In this document: piece after piece, positions 1 through 6,542 of the stretch
Layout: each line of letters opens with the position of its first letter
Numbering within the stretch: position 1 is the stretch's first letter
NCBI GenBank assembly: GCA_050693875.1
Contig: JBOGWP010000134.1
Span: forward strand, 1-24,822
Direction: 5' to 3'
Source of the DNA: JBOGWP01 sp050693875
GTDB lineage: Bacteria; Actinomycetota; CADDZG01; JAHWKV01; JBOGWP01
Length of the DNA: 24,822 bases
Notes under the pieces: model-generated
What the model saw: the letters and a program-made list of their open reading frames with translations, nothing else
The model's database searches: none
Told to the model about the DNA's origin: nothing
Made by a program: the position numbers and the translations under genes

Positions 1-16
1 GGGCACTCGGACACAA

Positions 17-57
17 AGGACCATCCGGCGCAAAAAGGGCGCCCCGGTCCCTTTGCC
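17..57 (+). terminator. Possible terminator of a gene left of the window
   Basis: An AAAGGACC arm at about 17-24 can pair, with one bulge, with GGTCCCTTT at about 46-54. It encloses a second GGCGC / GCGCC stem around an A-rich loop. The 3' arm ends in three T's with no long T run. It could end an upstream transcript, but the pairing is imperfect. Confidence 0.3.
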
Positions 58-221
58 ATCTGCAGTCGGGCGAGGGATGCCGGGCGAAACCCGAGCGAAA
101 ACGCCGACGCGACGAGGCCGGGGAGAAAAAGCGAGACAACCTGGGCCCCCGCCGCTTCAGGTGTCCCTATTCGTGCCCGATAGATCACGCAGTGTGGCGG
201 CATGGGGCCGCCACGAGCGAC

Positions 222-313
222 AGGCCGATAAGGGCAAACCCCCGGAAACGGGGCGACGCAAAGCTACAGGGTCTACAGCCCGAGAGGGCCACGACAGCCA
301 GCTGCCGAAGCTT
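222..313 (+). ncRNA. Cyclic di-GMP-I (GEMM-I) riboswitch aptamer
   Basis: The segment has the GEMM-I landmarks in order. GGGCAAACC at 232-240 is followed by a stem capped by a GAAA tetraloop (about 240-253), then GACGCAAAGC at 255-264. Next comes the second arm, with GGGTCTACAGCCC and a GAGA loop, and a closing GACAGCCAGCTGCC near 293-306. The GNRA loop and the GACGCAAAGC element are the strongest identifiers of this family, which binds the second messenger c-di-GMP. It lies about 45 nt upstream of a secreted CAP-domain gene on the same strand and presumably controls it. A separate perfect 8-bp hairpin (194-201 with 207-214) lies just 5' of the aptamer. I recognised the aptamer by eye; a covariance-model search would be the formal test. 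Confidence 0.85.
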
Positions 314-335
314 CTGATCCCGAACGAAACTCGGG

Positions 336-360
336 CATCGGCCGGAAAGGAAGGCCGATG
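336..360 (+). promoter_or_regulatory. Hairpin masking RBS and start codon; likely riboswitch expression platform
   Basis: CATCGGCC (336-343) is perfectly complementary to GGCCGATG (353-360). The loop GGAAAGGAA holds the purine-rich ribosome binding site, and the ATG at 358-360 is the end of the 3' arm. A smaller hairpin, CCCGA / TCGGG (319-335), precedes it. No T run follows either hairpin, so control of translation is more likely than termination. The sequence GGCCGAT at 223-229, on the 5' edge of the aptamer, is identical to the start-codon arm and could compete for 337-343. Confidence 0.6.
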
Positions 361-999
361 CGCCGGTTGTCTGTCTCCGTCGGGGTCTCACTCCTCCTGG
401 TGTTTGGACTCGCCGCCTCCGCGTGGGCCGAGTCATGCTTCCTGTTCTGCCTGGCCCCCCAGCCAAGGATCGTGGTTGCAACGGCTCCGGCCCCCGCCCC
501 GGCTCCGGTCGCCGCTCAGGTCGCGGCCCCGGCGCCGGCGCCGGCTCTCGTGGCCCCCCCAGCACCCGCCCCCGAGTCGAACGAGTCGCTGGAGGCGCGC
601 ATGCTCGACCTCCTCAACGCCGAGCGCGCGGCTGCCGGACTCCCCCTGCTGGCCCTCGAGTCGTGGGCTCAGTCCGCGGCACGAGGCCAGTCGGAGCGCA
701 TGGCGGCCGCGATGGACCTGTGGCACAACATGGTCTACATGAAGACCGGCCGGGGAGCCATGGGTGCCACCCTTCTCGGCGAGAACGTTGCGATGGCGAC
801 CACGGTCGAGGCCGCGATGAACCTGCTCATGAACAGCGACGGACACCGCCGGAACATCCTCGACTCCCGCTTCACCCATGTCGGCATCGGGATCGCCCGG
901 GCGGATGGATTCGTCTTCGCCACCCAGGACTTCGCCCGCAAGGGCGGGAAGGTCAAGAAGGTGGTCAAGAGGCGGGTTCGCCGGACCCGGCGCCGATAG
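358..999 (+). CDS. Secreted CAP/SCP-domain (YkwD-like) protein
   Basis: This 213-aa protein has an N-terminal signal peptide: MRR, then a hydrophobic run ending near AWA at about residue 24. A Pro/Ala-rich linker spans about residues 37-75, and a CAP domain about 77-195. The domain shows the family landmarks: an LLNAERAAAGLPLL opening helix, a WHNM histidine, a GENVA strand and an SDGHRRNIL histidine near the end. These correspond to the His/Glu/His cluster of CAP proteins. The last 20 residues are very basic (KVKKVVKRRVRRTRRR), which could tether it to the wall or other polyanions. Bacterial CAP proteins are extracytoplasmic and mostly of unknown biochemical role. The upstream c-di-GMP riboswitch suggests a link to surface or biofilm lifestyle, which is an inference. 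The ATG at 358 is chosen because it follows a purine-rich RBS and begins a convincing signal peptide. Confidence 0.9.
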   Translation: MRRLSVSVGVSLLLVFGLAASAWAESCFLFCLAPQPRIVVATAPAPAPAPVAAQVAAPAPAPALVAPPAPAPESNESLEARMLDLLNAERAAAGLPLLALESWAQSAARGQSERMAAAMDLWHNMVYMKTGRGAMGATLLGENVAMATTVEAAMNLLMNSDGHRRNILDSRFTHVGIGIARADGFVFATQDFARKGGKVKKVVKRRVRRTRRR

Positions 1000-1020
1000 C
1001 CCACGACCGAGACGCACCAA

Positions 1021-1060
1021 AGGTCCCAGGGCCGGCAACGGCCTTGGGACCTCAGCTTTG
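1021..1060. terminator. Strong hairpin between convergent genes, probable bidirectional terminator
   Basis: AGGTCCCAGGGCC (1021-1033) pairs with GGCCTTGGGACCT (1040-1052) over 13 bp with one G-T pair and a 6-nt loop. It starts 21 nt after the CAP gene stop and is followed by CAGCTTTG. On the other side it lies about 40 nt beyond the end of the minus-strand response regulator gene. The symmetrical stem could stop transcription from both sides. Confidence 0.7.
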
Positions 1061-1091
1061 TACGAGTTGGTGCGGGCCCCTCGCGTACCCC

Positions 1092-1745
1092 CTACCGGAC
1101 GAGGCCCCCGCGCAGCGCCTGCGCCACTGCCTGCACCCGGTCACTGACGCCGAGCTTCTGGTATATGTGGGTCAGGTGGGTCTTCACCGTCTCCTCGGCG
1201 ATGTGGAGCGACCGGGCGATCTGCCGGGTGGTCTTGCCGTCGGCAAGCAGTTGCAGCACGCTCTTCTCACGATCGGTAAGACGCTCCTTCGAAAGGGCGT
1301 CCTCGGCTGCCGACCCCATCCGGTCGAGAAAGGGCCGGGTCACGTCGGGGTGCAGGAAGCCTCTGCCGCTGGCGACGGCATGAATGGCACGGATCAGCTC
1401 CCCGCGGTCGACGTTCTTGGGCAGAAAGCCGGCGGCTCCCGCGGCAACTGCTCCGGTCACAGTCTCCTCGTCGCTGTGCATCGTGAGGATCAGCACTTTC
1501 GGGGGAGCGTCGAGCTTCGTCAGCTCGCGGGTGGCCTCGAGGCCGTTGAGGCCGTGCAGCTGGACGTCCATGAGGGCGACGTCGGGTCGCTCGCGGGCGC
1601 AGAGGTCCACGGCCTCGCCTCCCGAGCGAACGATGCCGACGACCTCCATCTCGGCGTCGAAGGACAGCATGGTCGCGATCGCCTGGGCGACGAGGGTGTG
1701 ATCTTCGGCGATGGCGATCCGAATGCGACCGGGCTTAGTTGGCAA
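1092..1745 (-). CDS. NarL/LuxR-family response regulator
   Basis: This 217-aa two-domain regulator has a receiver domain at residues 7-125, with the acidic pair E14-D15, phospho-acceptor D60 (ALMDVQL), T88 and K110 (FLPK). The C-terminal LuxR-type helix-turn-helix lies at about 150-212 (LTDREKSVLQLLADGKT, then AEETVKTHLTHIYQKLGV). All expected phosphotransfer residues are present, so it should be a working DNA-binding response regulator. Its ATG overlaps the last 11 bp of the upstream histidine kinase gene, which indicates translational coupling and a dedicated pair. Targets are unknown. The organisation resembles LiaSR, DesKR and NarXL-type systems. Confidence 0.93.
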   Translation of the reverse strand: MPTKPGRIRIAIAEDHTLVAQAIATMLSFDAEMEVVGIVRSGGEAVDLCARERPDVALMDVQLHGLNGLEATRELTKLDAPPKVLILTMHSDEETVTGAVAAGAAGFLPKNVDRGELIRAIHAVASGRGFLHPDVTRPFLDRMGSAAEDALSKERLTDREKSVLQLLADGKTTRQIARSLHIAEETVKTHLTHIYQKLGVSDRVQAVAQALRGGLVR

Positions 1746-3324
1746 TCCTCCTCACCGTTCCGCCCCCCGTCGCGGTCCCTGCCTTCGCAGTATGGACTGG
1801 TTCCTGCTCGGAGGTGGTCTCGGGTGGCGCCTCCGGAGGTGCCCCCTCGGACGCCTGCGGATCCGCCGGCGCAGCCACCGGCCGCACCGCCTCGCGGCGT
1901 GCTGCTTCGGGTGTGATGATCACCTGCAGGTCGGGACGACGGCTGACGTTGGGGTCGGGCTGAACCGTCCTGACCGGGATCCGAACGATCAGCTCCGATC
2001 CTTTCCCCGGCTTCCCCGAGAACCCGACCCAGCCGCCGACGAGCTCCACCTTGTCTCTCGTGAGCCCGAGACCGAGCCGTTTCCGGCCATCGACACGGGG
2101 CGCCGGGCCCCGGCCGTTGTCGACGACGGTGAGCTCGAGGGCACCTCCGACTCGAGCGACCGCCACCTCGACTCTGGTTGCAAACGCATGCTTGGCGACG
2201 TTGGTCAACGCCTCCTGGCAGCACTCGTACAGCAGGAGCGCGAGTGGCAGGGGGACATCGGAGAGCTTCGCTCGATCGGCCGTGAGACGGACGTCGATCT
2301 CAGTCTCGCCCGCAAACGAGCGGGTGTACCGCTCCAGCGTGCTCGCCAGATCCTCCTCCAGTCCCGCTCGCCGCAGGTCGGCAACGGCCCCCCGGAGGCC
2401 TCCGATGGCATCGACAACGCGGGCCTTGACCCGCTCGGCCAGGACCGACCCAATCGTCATGTCGCCGACCTCGATGGCCGACGCGATGTTGTCTGCCTCG
2501 AGTTGGACCGCGGCCAGGTCCTGGAGCACTCCGTCGTGGATCTGGCTCGCGATGCGGGCCCGCTCGCGCTCTCGCTCGTCGATCAGCCTGTCGGAAAGCG
2601 CGCGGCGCTCCCGCTCGGCCTGCTCGAGCTGCTTCAGGTGGCGCAGCCCGTAGCGTGCCGAGAGCAGCGGCAGCAGGAGTGGCGCCACTGCCCACCAACC
2701 GATGTTCCTGTGGGCGAGGGCGAGGGTCACCCCGAGGATACCGAGCGTGAGGTAGGCCGCAACGAAGGTTCGCAACGGCGACAGGATGGCGTGAATCCCG
2801 TCGAGGATCGGTGGCCCGCCGGAGAGACGGCGGAACGTCGCGACGAGCGTGACGTTCATCAGGTGATAGGCGGCGATGGCGGCCAGGATGTTGGCCCAGT
2901 GAAGGCCACCCGCTCGGCTCGACTCGAGCAGCGCCGAGGCCGCTCCGGTGGCGACCGCCAGCTGCGTCCGGTTGAAGATCGCCGGCACCAATGACGTCTC
3001 GCCGCGAACTTCCCACTCGGTGAGCGAGCCGAGTCCCACGAGGACGGCGGCGAGCGGCGGGGGGAAGAGGAAGGCGATCGCGATGTTGACCGGGCTGCTC
3101 ATCGTGATCTGGACGTTCGGCCCGACCGGGATGGGAAGAAGATTGGACACGGCGCAGGCGCCGAGCCAGAACAACAGCCACGAGCCATTGATCCCGGACC
3201 AGTCCTCGAGGGTCACCGCAGCCATCCAGGCGACCCATGCAGCGAGCGCTCCGAGAAGGGTCGCGGCGAAGATCCGGGCGCCAAAGGGGGCCCGCGGGCG
3301 GATCGGCTTTACGGAGGTCGTCAT
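1735..3324 (-). CDS. Membrane sensor histidine kinase (HisKA_3 / NarX-LiaS type)
   Basis: This is a 529-aa kinase. Residues about 15-225 are hydrophobic, with roughly six or seven membrane segments and no large extracellular loop, so the membrane domain itself is probably the sensor. A charged coiled-coil stretch (about 228-256) leads to the HisKA_3 dimerisation helix with H263 in the box QIHDGVLQDL. The HATPase_c domain has the N box near N375 (EALTNVAKHA), the D402-N-G-R-G G1 box and a GLGLTRDKVELVGG G2 region. It would phosphorylate the adjacent NarL-type regulator. After residue 452 there is an unusual tail of about 75 residues rich in Pro, Ala and Glu, with no recognisable domain. The gene is first in a two-gene operon. 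The region upstream is shared with the divergent genes starting at 3596. Confidence 0.92.
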   Translation of the reverse strand: MTTSVKPIRPRAPFGARIFAATLLGALAAWVAWMAAVTLEDWSGINGSWLLFWLGACAVSNLLPIPVGPNVQITMSSPVNIAIAFLFPPPLAAVLVGLGSLTEWEVRGETSLVPAIFNRTQLAVATGAASALLESSRAGGLHWANILAAIAAYHLMNVTLVATFRRLSGGPPILDGIHAILSPLRTFVAAYLTLGILGVTLALAHRNIGWWAVAPLLLPLLSARYGLRHLKQLEQAERERRALSDRLIDERERERARIASQIHDGVLQDLAAVQLEADNIASAIEVGDMTIGSVLAERVKARVVDAIGGLRGAVADLRRAGLEEDLASTLERYTRSFAGETEIDVRLTADRAKLSDVPLPLALLLYECCQEALTNVAKHAFATRVEVAVARVGGALELTVVDNGRGPAPRVDGRKRLGLGLTRDKVELVGGWVGFSGKPGKGSELIVRIPVRTVQPDPNVSRRPDLQVIITPEAARREAVRPVAAPADPQASEGAPPEAPPETTSEQEPVHTAKAGTATGGGTVRRIAN

Positions 3325-3595
3325 CTGCCCTCTGCCGTGTCGGGGAATTGTCTCACCGGATGCAACCGGCGGCCAAGTGCACTGATGCAGCTAACCCCCT
3401 TTGCTCACGTAATCGACCTTCTCCATATAAGTCACCTGAAACACGTAGACGCAAAGTAGGCCAACTATACCCAGAACTTCGCGACCTATCCCCCATCTGT
3501 GGGATGACGTTGTCCCCTGCCGGGGGATTCCCCTCGGCTCCGTCTTGTGGGAGGTTCAGGCCTCGAAGGAAGCCCAACTCGGAAGGAGGAGTTTC
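3325..3595. other. Divergent intergenic region
   Basis: This 271-nt stretch separates the minus-strand kinase operon from the plus-strand small ORF. It is less GC-rich than its surroundings, notably about 3400-3480, where promoters for both directions would be expected. Candidate -10-like strings are TATACC near 3466 (plus) and TTATAT near 3427 (minus), neither with a convincing -35. A short TCCCC / GGGGA hairpin lies near 3513-3527. I see no RNA gene. Confidence 0.4.
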
Positions 3596-3685
3596 ATGCG
3601 TACCCAGCTCCAGCGTGTGCTGATCGCGATCTCGACCCTGGCGGCCCTGTTCATGACGGCGGGAGGCAGCGTGAACGTCCGATGA
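3596..3685 (+). CDS. Small hydrophobic ORF, 29 aa, signal-peptide-like
   Basis: An ATG at 3596 follows an excellent Shine-Dalgarno (GGAAGGAGGAG, 5-nt spacing) and opens a 29-codon frame ending in TGA at 3683-3685. The peptide is MRTQLQR, then a hydrophobic core (VLIAISTLAALFM), then TAGGSVNVR. That is the shape of a signal peptide or a one-helix membrane peptide. The LRR gene starts 22 nt downstream. A single-base shift near 3675-3683 would run this peptide into the frame of the LRR gene (reading DDGRPGKDD before its ATG). It may therefore be the detached signal peptide of a frameshifted secreted protein rather than an independent gene. No family recognised. Confidence 0.5.
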   Translation: MRTQLQRVLIAISTLAALFMTAGGSVNVR

Positions 3686-3707
3686 CGGCAGGCCCGGCAA
3701 GGACGAT

Positions 3708-4652
3708 ATGAACGAAGACAAAGGAGCTCCTGCAGGACAAGACCGGGTCCGGCGTAGATCCGATGCGCGGCGGGTTCTACGCTTCCCTCCGGACCGGTCG
3801 ATGGGAGTCATTCGCGGCCGCGCTCGCTCCACGCCCTCACCGGCGCGGTCTGACTGGCCCGCGCTCCCGCGGTGGAAGGTCATCGCGCAGGCGCGCGGTC
3901 TCGTCCACGTCCCGCCCGGAATGGACGTGGGGCTCCAGGTAAGCCCCGAAGCATCGGTTGACCTCTCTCCGCTCGGTGCCGGGAGGCCCCCCGACCTCCA
4001 GGCCCTCTGGGCTGCAGGCACCCGAGCAACCGACGCCGCCCTCGCCCCGATCGCGGGGCTACGGAGCCTGAGAATGCTCGACCTCTGGGCGGTTCCGATT
4101 GGGGATGCCGCCCTGCATCACGTATGCGATCTCTCGTCGCTCGAGGTCCTCGATCTGTGGGGGACGCGGGTGCGCGATCCGGGGGTTGCAGAGCTTTCCG
4201 GCCTGCGCTCGCTCCGTCGCCTGCATCTTCCGGCGACGATCACGGGTGAGGCCCTGGTGCACCTTGCCCCGCTGGAATCGCTGGAGTATCTCGACCTCTC
4301 CGGCTGCCTGCTCAACGACGAGAGCATCCGGCACCTTTGCCGGCTGCGCCGTCTTCGGACCCTGCTGCTCTGGGGAAGCGGGATCACCGACGATGCCCTC
4401 GGCTACCTCGCCACGATGGAGGGACTCCGGGAGATCGACCTCGGTGGAACCTTCGTCACGCAGGCCGGGCTGGGGCAGCTGCGGGCGCTGTCCTCACTGC
4501 GAAACTTGCATCTGCGGGAAAGCCTGGCCGGGACAACAGAGGGGGCCACGCAGCTTCGGCGGCTCCTTCCCTACTGCCGCATCTACACGAGCTTTCGCGG
4601 CGACGGCTCTTCCGGCAGCGTGGCGCCGGCGTGGCTGACGGGCAACCACTGA
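3708..4652 (+). CDS. Leucine-rich repeat protein
   Basis: This 314-aa protein has a basic, low-complexity N-terminus (about 1-60) followed by seven or eight leucine-rich repeats of about 24 residues from residue 98 to about 285. The repeats follow the pattern LxxLDLxxTxxxDxxLxxLxxLxx, for example LRSLRMLDLWAVPIGDAAL, SLEVLDLWGTRVRDPGV and LEYLDLSGCLLNDESI. This is the ribonuclease-inhibitor/GALA-like bacterial LRR class, and such solenoids usually bind proteins. No catalytic domain, membrane segment or sortase motif is visible. Without a signal peptide it would be cytoplasmic, but see the 29-aa ORF just upstream. The start at 3708 has a modest RBS (AAGGA). Function unknown. Confidence 0.8.
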   Translation: MNEDKGAPAGQDRVRRRSDARRVLRFPPDRSMGVIRGRARSTPSPARSDWPALPRWKVIAQARGLVHVPPGMDVGLQVSPEASVDLSPLGAGRPPDLQALWAAGTRATDAALAPIAGLRSLRMLDLWAVPIGDAALHHVCDLSSLEVLDLWGTRVRDPGVAELSGLRSLRRLHLPATITGEALVHLAPLESLEYLDLSGCLLNDESIRHLCRLRRLRTLLLWGSGITDDALGYLATMEGLREIDLGGTFVTQAGLGQLRALSSLRNLHLRESLAGTTEGATQLRRLLPYCRIYTSFRGDGSSGSVAPAWLTGNH

Positions 4653-4751
4653 GGCAGGCCCGCAGGCAAGCGACTGGCGCACGAAGGTCTGCTTGGGCGA
4701 CGGTGGCACGCAGGCTCGGTTCGTCGCGTCGGCAGCCTGAAGCTTCCCGTG

Positions 4752-5151
4752 CTATTTGTCGATCCGGCCGAGAAAGTGCTGGTCGACCCCCGGGCGAACT
4801 AACTGGTAGACGGCATACCGCTGGCCGCCCGCCGCCCGGAAGCTGGCACATGGACCCTGGGGAATCTCGAGCTCGGCAATCTCGGTGATGCCCCCGGCGC
4901 GGAGCATGGCGACCGCCTCGGCGTAGTCGGATACCGGTAGACGAGAATCGGCGTCTCGCCCTCGAGGTGACCGGAGAGCAGGATCTGCGGACCCTGCCCG
5001 GAGAGGCGGAGGCTTGCCACCACAGTCCCCATCCCCCTGACCTTCCAGAGCAGCTCGGCGCCGAACGCGGCCCGGTACTGTTCGACGGCGGCGTCGACAT
5101 CCCCGGTCGGCCGTAGATGAAGTCCAGCGAGAGCAGCAGCTCCGAGCTCAT
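4752..5151 (-). pseudogene. VOC-family (glyoxalase/bleomycin-resistance fold) protein, two frameshifts
   Basis: Reading from an ATG at 5151 with a good RBS (GAGGGAGG) gives SSELLLSLDFIYG. The frame then changes near 5109-5112 and continues as GDVDAAVEQYRAAFGAELLW to ILVYRY. It changes again near 4928-4930 and continues from DYAEAVAMLRAGG through GPCASFRAAGGQRYAVYQ to a natural stop after HFLGRIDK. The three pieces line up as one VOC domain of 133 aa if one base is restored at each site, so both defects behave as single-base deletions. The ATG lies 9 nt after the MFS stop codon, making it the third gene of the cyclase-MFS operon. Either the gene is recently inactivated or the assembly dropped two bases. 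VOC proteins bind metals and small molecules; the substrate is unknown. Confidence 0.75.
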
Positions 5152-5159
5152 CGCCTCCC

Positions 5160-6542
5160 TCACTCGCGACGCACCCCGCCACCGGAAGCCTCCGCCGGCA
5201 GCGTTCCCGGCAGCCAGCACCCGGCACCGGCGTCGGCCACGGGAACCTGATCGGGAGCCGAGGCGCCGGTCGGCGCCCCAGAGGCAACCGGTACGGCGAG
5301 ATCGGCCACGCCGCGCCAGCGTCCCGGTTCGATCTCTCGGACGAAGAGCAGCAGCACGAAGACCGGAATCACGAGTGCTGCCAGCGTGCGCCCCAGCACG
5401 TCGAATCCGGCCGCCTGAAGAAGCGAACCACCGGTCAATGCGCCGGTCGCAGCGGTGAGGCTGGTGAGCAGGTCGGTGAACCCGAGACCCCCCGCCCGCT
5501 CCGAGGGCGACGTCACATCGCTCACCACTGCGGTCGCGCCGAGGTAGGCAAACGACCAGCCCACTCCGACCAGGAACAGCCCCGCGCCGGCGACCGCGAA
5601 GCTGCCCCCGACGGTCCCGAGCAGGGCGCCGGCTCCCGCGAGCGCCGCTCCGGCGAAGAGGCTGGGCCGGCGGCCCCACCGGTCCAGGCTCGAGCCGACC
5701 AGGGGCGAGAAGACGAACATCCCGGCAAGATGCAGGCTGATGATGATCGACACCCCCAGCGCGCTGCCGCCGCGGGCGCGCAGCGTGATCGGGGCGACCC
5801 CCATCAGGCCGACCATGAGCGCCTGCGCGACCGCGATCGAGACGAGCGCGACGGCAAAGGGCCGGACGCTCAGCAACTCCCCGAGCGATCGCCGCCGACT
5901 CGGCATCGCCGCGGGCGCGGGTCCCGGGACGAGGTCACGCGGGTCGGGGCGGAGCCGCGCCGCGCATGCGAGCCCGACTGCGGCGAACAGTGCCGAGACA
6001 AGCCAGGGCCAGACGAAGGGGCCGGCGTGACCGTCCTCGAAGAGGCTCTGGATCCCGCCGACGAGAGGCGGGGCACCGACGGCGCCGAAGGTTCCCGCAG
6101 CGAGGAGGCGGCCCACCGCTCGCCCGCGGCGTTCGGGAGGGTACATGGCGGCAGCCGCGGCGCGGCCCAGCAACGCCGCGCCGACCCCGCCTCCGAACAG
6201 CAGGGTCGAGAAGACGAGCGCGGGAAACCAACCGGCCAGCACCGACACGGCGGCGGCAGGCCCGGCGACCACCAAAAGGGCGTAGCCGACCAGCAGTCCC
6301 GGACGGCGCCCGACTCGGTCCATCGCACGGCCGGTGAAGAGCGCGGTCGCGGCTGCAACCTGGTAGGCGGCCACCACGATTCCCGCCGAGGACGCCCGGC
6401 CGGTCAGGAAGAAGCCGGCGGGAGGGCCGACGGTGATGAAGACGCCGGCTGCTCCCCATAGCGCCGCCTGGGCCACGACGAGCAGCCGGGTGTTGCGCCG
6501 CACGACCACATCTCGGCCCCCGGACGCGGCTCCCTCGGCCAT
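5160..6542 (-). CDS. Major facilitator superfamily transporter
   Basis: This 460-aa protein has about 12 hydrophobic segments in two halves separated by a polar loop at about 198-222. The MFS motif A appears after TM2 (DRVGRR, residues 75-80) and again in the second half (DRWGRR, 287-292). This fits a drug/metabolite exporter or sugar-type MFS protein, but the substrate cannot be told. The open frame extends far upstream. The start is set at the ATG 6540-6542 because it overlaps the stop of the cyclase gene by one base (TGATG), a typical coupling, and because the protein then begins just before TM1. The C-terminal tail after about residue 405 is Ala/Pro/Gly rich and low complexity. Confidence 0.88.
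   Translation of the reverse strand: MAEGAASGGRDVVVRRNTRLLVVAQAALWGAAGVFITVGPPAGFFLTGRASSAGIVVAAYQVAAATALFTGRAMDRVGRRPGLLVGYALLVVAGPAAAVSVLAGWFPALVFSTLLFGGGVGAALLGRAAAAAMYPPERRGRAVGRLLAAGTFGAVGAPPLVGGIQSLFEDGHAGPFVWPWLVSALFAAVGLACAARLRPDPRDLVPGPAPAAMPSRRRSLGELLSVRPFAVALVSIAVAQALMVGLMGVAPITLRARGGSALGVSIIISLHLAGMFVFSPLVGSSLDRWGRRPSLFAGAALAGAGALLGTVGGSFAVAGAGLFLVGVGWSFAYLGATAVVSDVTSPSERAGGLGFTDLLTSLTAATGALTGGSLLQAAGFDVLGRTLAALVIPVFVLLLFVREIEPGRWRGVADLAVPVASGAPTGASAPDQVPVADAGAGCWLPGTLPAEASGGGVRRE

Noticed and set aside
1..220. Possible second riboswitch (c-di-AMP type) upstream of the c-di-GMP aptamer
   Set aside because: Some GGACC and GAAACCCGAG strings recall ydaO-type elements, but the conserved core and order are absent.
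423..1916. Long plus-strand open frame of about 497 codons across three genes
   Set aside because: It is an out-of-frame shadow of the CAP gene and the antisense of the two-component genes. Its composition is Arg/Pro/Gly rich with no domain.
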